64,000 nt of DNA, taken from the NCBI RefSeq assembly GCF_003863355.1, contig NZ_QQWG01000020.1, forward strand, positions 1 through 64,000, given 5' to 3'. The notes under the pieces were generated by a model. The model was not told where the DNA came from, made no database searches, and saw nothing but the letters and a program-made list of their open reading frames with translations. Made by a program: the position numbers and the translations under genes. Below, one piece after another: positions 60,350-64,000 of the stretch. Source of the DNA: Ancylomarina euxina (GTDB taxonomy: Bacteria; Bacteroidota; Bacteroidia; Bacteroidales; Marinifilaceae). Every line of letters starts with the position of its first letter. Position 1 is the stretch's first letter.

Positions 60350-63321
60350 TAGAAATTAACGTTTACTCCCAATAGGAATGTTCTTGGTCTTGGGTAGATA
60401 TTATTGTCAATACCACCATATATTTCAGGATCCAATCCTTTGTAATCTGTAATTGTGAATACGTTTTGAACAGTCGTATACAAATAGATATTCAGTTTAT
60501 CCTGGCAAACTTTACCTAAATCATAACCTAGAGTGATATTATCCAGCTTAAAGAATGAAGCATCCTGAATAAAATAATCAGAGTGGTATTGAGCAGTAAA
60601 GAACTTCGCGTCATTGGCATCAGCCACACGGTTAGTGATGTTGTTAAGTGAGCTAACAACGCCTTCGAAATGACCTTTGTCTGATTCAATGTTATTGTAG
60701 ACGTAGTTTCCTAAACTCAAACGGGCATTCATTGATAGTGTCCATTTTTTATAGCCCAAATTAGATCCAAATCCGAAAGTCCAATCAGCAGATGGTTTTT
60801 TGTAGATATAACGATCTCCTTCAAGTGTAATTTGGCCATCTCCATTGCGGTCAACATAAACGCCTTCAAGAGGTTTTCCATTTACATCGTACATTTGTTG
60901 ATAAACATAGAATGCATTTGCAGCATGTCCTGTACTATGAATTTGAATGTTGTTTCCTGTACCACCAGCAATTCCACCCGTAAAGACACCTTTGAAGTTC
61001 GGATCGTTAGAGTCGGTTAATTTGGTGATTTCATTTTTATTGTAAGCGGCATTAGCATTCAATTCCCAATTCCAGTCATCATTTGCAATAATAATCCCGT
61101 TTAAAGCAATCTCGAGACCTTCATTTTCAAGAGAACCAATATTGGTAACAACACGGTTTTTAAGGTTTGAACCTGCTGGGACATCAATTTCGTTAATCAG
61201 GTCTTTAGTTTTACGCTTATAAGCATCTACACTACCATTTAATCGGTTGTTGAAGAAACCAAAGTCTAAACCAATATTATAAGTTGTAGTCTCTTCCCAT
61301 TTGATATCCGCATCGTAGGCATTTGGACGGATTGTGTTGTAGTAAGTATCACCAAATTGATAACGAGCCTGGTCATTACCGATGTTATAAATCCCCTGGT
61401 AAGGGTAATCTCCTTGTCCAATTTCTTGCTGACCTGTTACACCATAACCTAAACGTAATTTTAAGTTAGATAATTGTTCAAATTTCTGTAAGAAAAGTTC
61501 TTCATTCATTCTCCATGCAAAAGCAGCAGATGGAAAAAGTCCCCAACGCTTGTCTTTTGAGAATCTTGAAGAACCATCCTGACGAAGAGTGAATGTTAAT
61601 AAGTAACGATCTTTGAAAGTATAGTTCATACGTCCAAAAAATGAAACTAAGTAATTTTCAGTACCAGATTGTGAAGCAGGAGATTTTTCGAATGACTGAT
61701 CAAATGTACTGGTTGCACCATTAGCATCTTTTCTCCAGAAATGTTGCCATGAATATCCACCAACAAGATCAATTTTTGAATCAAACTGCTCTAAATCTTT
61801 TTTATAGTTCAAATAGAATTCAACTAATTCGTTTTTCTTTTCTTGTGAATAAGTTTTTCTAGAACCATTTCCGTTATTGGATTCGGTCCAGGCAGCTTCT
61901 GCATTTTCTATGACATCACCTTCTGATTTTGAGTAGTCGTATGCCATATTCAAATTGGCTCTAAGTTCTGGTAAGAAATGGAACTTATAATCTATTTGAG
62001 TGTTACCAATGAAACGTCTCACTTCAGAGGTATTACTTTTTTGATTTAAAAGAGCTAATGGATTTGTAGGTGCCAATACGTCTCTAACATCACCATTGAA
62101 GTAGGTGTAGTAGTTACCGTATTTGTTGTATTTTGTGTCGTCTGATTTTACAGGACGGCTTGGGTCAAATGCAAGGGCATTACCTATTGCTCCGGTATCA
62201 GCAAAACGATTCTTAATATATAAACCTTTTGCGTTAAGGTTTAATTTTAAGTGATCTTCAAAGAATGTTGGATTTAAGGTTAATGCTCCTGTATAACGTT
62301 CTAAATTTGAAGTCTTCAAAATACCTTCCTGATCAGTATACCCAATAGAAACACGATAAGGTGTGTTAAATTCTGAACCAGAAAAGTTAATGTTGTGATC
62401 GTGGCTTATTGAAGTTTCAAAAATTTCATTTTGCCAGTCAGTATTTTCAGTACCTAAGAGATCTATTTTATCAGGGGAATATTGTTGAATAACTTCTCCT
62501 AACTCTTCAGTATTGAGTAAATCAATTTGTTTTGCAACCGTGTTTATAGAAACATTACCAGAGTAATTTACTTTAAAATCCTGTCCCTTTTTACCTTTTT
62601 TAGTTGTTACAAGAATAACACCATTAGAAGCTCTTGAACCATAAATAGCTGTTGCTGAGGCATCTTTTAATACGGTAAATGATGCAATATCGTTTGGATT
62701 AATCGTGTTTAATGGGTTACGCATACCCGAAACGGCATCGCTACTTACTGGAACACCATCAATAATAATAAGAGGATCATTGCTGGCAGAGAGAGAGGAC
62801 CCTCCTCTGATACGAATGGTTGAACCAGATCCTGGTGCGCCACCTCCTGAGGTAATGGTTACACCTGGCATCTTACCTGTTAGTAGTTCCTGTGGTGAAG
62901 AGATGGATCCCTTGTTAAAGTCATCTGATTTTATAGCAATAACCGAACCTGTCGCGTCTTCTTTTTTAACTTGTCCGTAACCAATTATCACAACTTCGGA
63001 AAGGTTTTCGACGTCAGCACCTAAAACAATATTAAATTGAGTTTGAGCGCCAACCAGTATTTCCTGACTTTTGTATCCAATAAATGAAAATACTAAAGTG
63101 GAAGAGGCATCGGCATTGACAGAGAAGTGACCATCAATGTCGGTACTTGTGCCTGTAGTAGTCCCTTTAACAACTACAGATACACCTGGGATTCCCATGC
63201 CATCGTTTGCATCGGTGACTGTACCAGTTACTGCTTTTTCCTGAGCTTGTGCAATGGTAAAAGAATATACCATAACCAACAATAGAAGCAGTTTTCTGAA
63301 CATACTAATGTTAAGTTTCAT
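60349..63321 (-). CDS. SusC/RagA family TonB-dependent transporter, copy B
   Basis: This 990-residue outer-membrane transporter has a signal ending IAQAQ. The carboxypeptidase-regulatory-like domain (VTGTVTDANDGMGIPGVSVV), TonB-box-like LSEVVIIGYG, plug SFTVLKDASATAIYGSRASNGVI and barrel ending LLGVNVNF correspond one to one with copy A. Conservation is highest in the N-terminal 250 residues and patchier in the barrel, where extracellular loops differ; these could alter glucan preference. It is divergent from the lacI at 63810 across a region containing the duplicated operator pair. Confidence 0.95.
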   Translation of the reverse strand: MKLNISMFRKLLLLLVMVYSFTIAQAQEKAVTGTVTDANDGMGIPGVSVVVKGTTTGTSTDIDGHFSVNADASSTLVFSFIGYKSQEILVGAQTQFNIVLGADVENLSEVVIIGYGQVKKEDATGSVIAIKSDDFNKGSISSPQELLTGKMPGVTITSGGGAPGSGSTIRIRGGSSLSASNDPLIIIDGVPVSSDAVSGMRNPLNTINPNDIASFTVLKDASATAIYGSRASNGVILVTTKKGKKGQDFKVNYSGNVSINTVAKQIDLLNTEELGEVIQQYSPDKIDLLGTENTDWQNEIFETSISHDHNINFSGSEFNTPYRVSIGYTDQEGILKTSNLERYTGALTLNPTFFEDHLKLNLNAKGLYIKNRFADTGAIGNALAFDPSRPVKSDDTKYNKYGNYYTYFNGDVRDVLAPTNPLALLNQKSNTSEVRRFIGNTQIDYKFHFLPELRANLNMAYDYSKSEGDVIENAEAAWTESNNGNGSRKTYSQEKKNELVEFYLNYKKDLEQFDSKIDLVGGYSWQHFWRKDANGATSTFDQSFEKSPASQSGTENYLVSFFGRMNYTFKDRYLLTFTLRQDGSSRFSKDKRWGLFPSAAFAWRMNEELFLQKFEQLSNLKLRLGYGVTGQQEIGQGDYPYQGIYNIGNDQARYQFGDTYYNTIRPNAYDADIKWEETTTYNIGLDFGFFNNRLNGSVDAYKRKTKDLINEIDVPAGSNLKNRVVTNIGSLENEGLEIALNGIIIANDDWNWELNANAAYNKNEITKLTDSNDPNFKGVFTGGIAGGTGNNIQIHSTGHAANAFYVYQQMYDVNGKPLEGVYVDRNGDGQITLEGDRYIYKKPSADWTFGFGSNLGYKKWTLSMNARLSLGNYVYNNIESDKGHFEGVVSSLNNITNRVADANDAKFFTAQYHSDYFIQDASFFKLDNITLGYDLGKVCQDKLNIYLYTTVQNVFTITDYKGLDPEIYGGIDNNIYPRPRTFLLGVNVNF

Positions 63322-63809
63322 AAATATTAATTTAATGTAAATAAGAAGTTTGAGATGATGATTTTGAGGTAGAACTCAATTTTAAATCGTTTACGAGATT
63401 AGTACTACTCTATTCCATTATTCTATCATGTTTTTAATTTAGAAACCCTATTACAATTATTGAACTCACTGTTTCCGACTATGAATCTTCCTTTATTGTA
63501 AATTAGTTGTTATCTAAATCTATAGTTAGCCTTAATTATTTCGGCTGTAAAGGTAAAAGCGTGTCATTAATCATTTATTTGAATGGATATGAAAAAGCTC
63601 CTAAATCACCGCAAACGTCACCGCAAACGCGTGATATGTCAATGTCTATATGTTTGTATGCGTGTGTGAGTTGATAGTGCAAATTAATTGTTGATTTATT
63701 CTTATATTTACGCATGAAGAGTGTAGATTAAAATCTTATTAAAGTCTTATCTTTAGGGCTTTTACAGCCTTGTTAGGATGTGTTGTTTTAGTTTAAAAAA
63801 AGGGAATAT
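63322..63809. other. susC-lacI divergent regulatory region
   Basis: The 488-bp gap lies between divergent susC and lacI. Blocks such as ATTGAACTCA.TGTTTCCGAC and TATGAATCTTCCTTTATTGTA are shared with the copy A upstream region at 56.8-56.95 kb. It contains the operator pair (63609-63629) and a TAnnTTTG box (TATGTTTG, 63649-63656) facing lacI. Confidence 0.65.
63609..63629. promoter_or_regulatory. LacI-type operator pair in the susC-lacI gap
   Basis: CACCGCAAACG occurs twice in a row (63607 and 63619) with 12-bp period. It lies about 290 bp upstream of susC and 180 bp upstream of lacI. The second copy continues as CGCAAACGCGTG. Confidence 0.65.
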
Positions 63810-64000
63810 ATGAGAAGCGGACAGGTAACGATTAAGGATATTGCGAAAGAATTAGGTATTTCAGCTTCAACTGTTTCAAGAGCTTTAAAAGATCATCCTG
63901 ATATTAGTGTAAAAACAAAAGAGGCAGTTAATGCTTTGGCTAAGGCCTGGCATTATAAACCTAATGCAGTTGCCTTAAGTTTGCGTAATAGTAAGAGTAA
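63810..64000 (+). CDS. LacI-family transcriptional regulator, 5' part only
   Basis: The first 63 residues are in the window. They contain the LacI helix-turn-helix TIKDIAKELGISASTVSRALK and the hinge segment KAWHYKPNAVALSLR, which fit Bacteroidota LacI regulators. The effector domain is outside the window. It is divergent from copy B susC with the repeated CGCAAACG motif between, so it probably controls both starch gene sets, since copy A keeps the same motif but has lost its own lacI. Confidence 0.9.
   Translation, partial: MRSGQVTIKDIAKELGISASTVSRALKDHPDISVKTKEAVNALAKAWHYKPNAVALSLRNSKS

Noticed and set aside
63607-63629. Short phased repeats considered as a CRISPR array
   Set aside because: There are only two units of about 11 bp with a 1-bp gap; they fit regulator half-sites and no cas genes are present.

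Overview
The window is AT-rich DNA from a Bacteroidota bacterium. The signs are several SusC/SusD pairs, SusE/F-like surface lipoproteins, three GH92 alpha-mannosidases, a type IX secretion (T9SS) C-terminal sorting domain, DUF3570/DUF4266 and DUF6266/DUF5675 proteins, and TAnnTTTG-type -7 promoter boxes. The overall style suggests an environmental, possibly marine, Bacteroidales-like organism, but the genus cannot be fixed from the sequence alone.

Region 1 (1-8.9 kb) is accessory DNA. It holds the 3' end of an IS30-type transposase, a DUF3859-like gene, a surface lipoprotein gene broken by one in-frame TGA, a small outer-membrane barrel, two small tandem membrane proteins, and an orphan HipB-like repressor with two perfect palindromic operators set between two 159-bp direct repeats. 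A 1.1-kb non-coding stretch and a DUF5675 / small membrane protein / DUF6266 group follow. A tRNA-Pro gene (8925-8999) marks the edge of conserved chromosome.

Region 2 (9-13.7 kb) is housekeeping: an aspartate-type aminotransferase, a conserved membrane-anchored protein, a DEAD-box RNA helicase and a CPBP-family membrane protease.

Region 3 (13.8-34.5 kb, all minus strand) is a complete polysaccharide utilisation locus for mannose-rich glycans, probably glycoprotein N-glycans or mannan. In transcription order it runs LacI regulator, sugar MFS transporter, ROK kinase, SusC, SusD, GH92, GH92, two BSP-family metallopeptidases with discoidin-like and PKD domains, GH92 with extra domains, and mannose-6-phosphate isomerase. 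The logic is capture, demannosylation and proteolysis outside the cytoplasm, then uptake, phosphorylation and isomerisation to fructose-6-phosphate. A shared 16-bp palindrome lies upstream of both lacI and susC.

Region 4 (34.7-45.7 kb) has YibE/F, alkaline phosphatase and acyl-CoA synthetase genes. These are followed by a class V aminotransferase/cysteine-desulfurase-like enzyme, a metallophosphatase, and a tightly overlapping operon of thioredoxin-like protein, ApbE flavin transferase, DUF4266 lipoprotein and DUF3570 protein. The DUF3570 protein carries a sequence close to the ApbE flavinylation consensus.

Region 5 (45.8-64 kb) is a starch/alpha-glucan Sus locus that has been tandemly duplicated. 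Copy A has SusC, SusD, SusE, SusF and a secreted GH13 amylase. Copy B has SusC, SusD, SusE and a divergent lacI that runs off the window. The junction between the copies (57.2-57.54 kb) holds a decayed 5' end of lacI (copy A's) abutting a decayed 5' end of the amylase gene (copy B's). The two copies therefore appear to have lost complementary genes, which is the most striking observation here.
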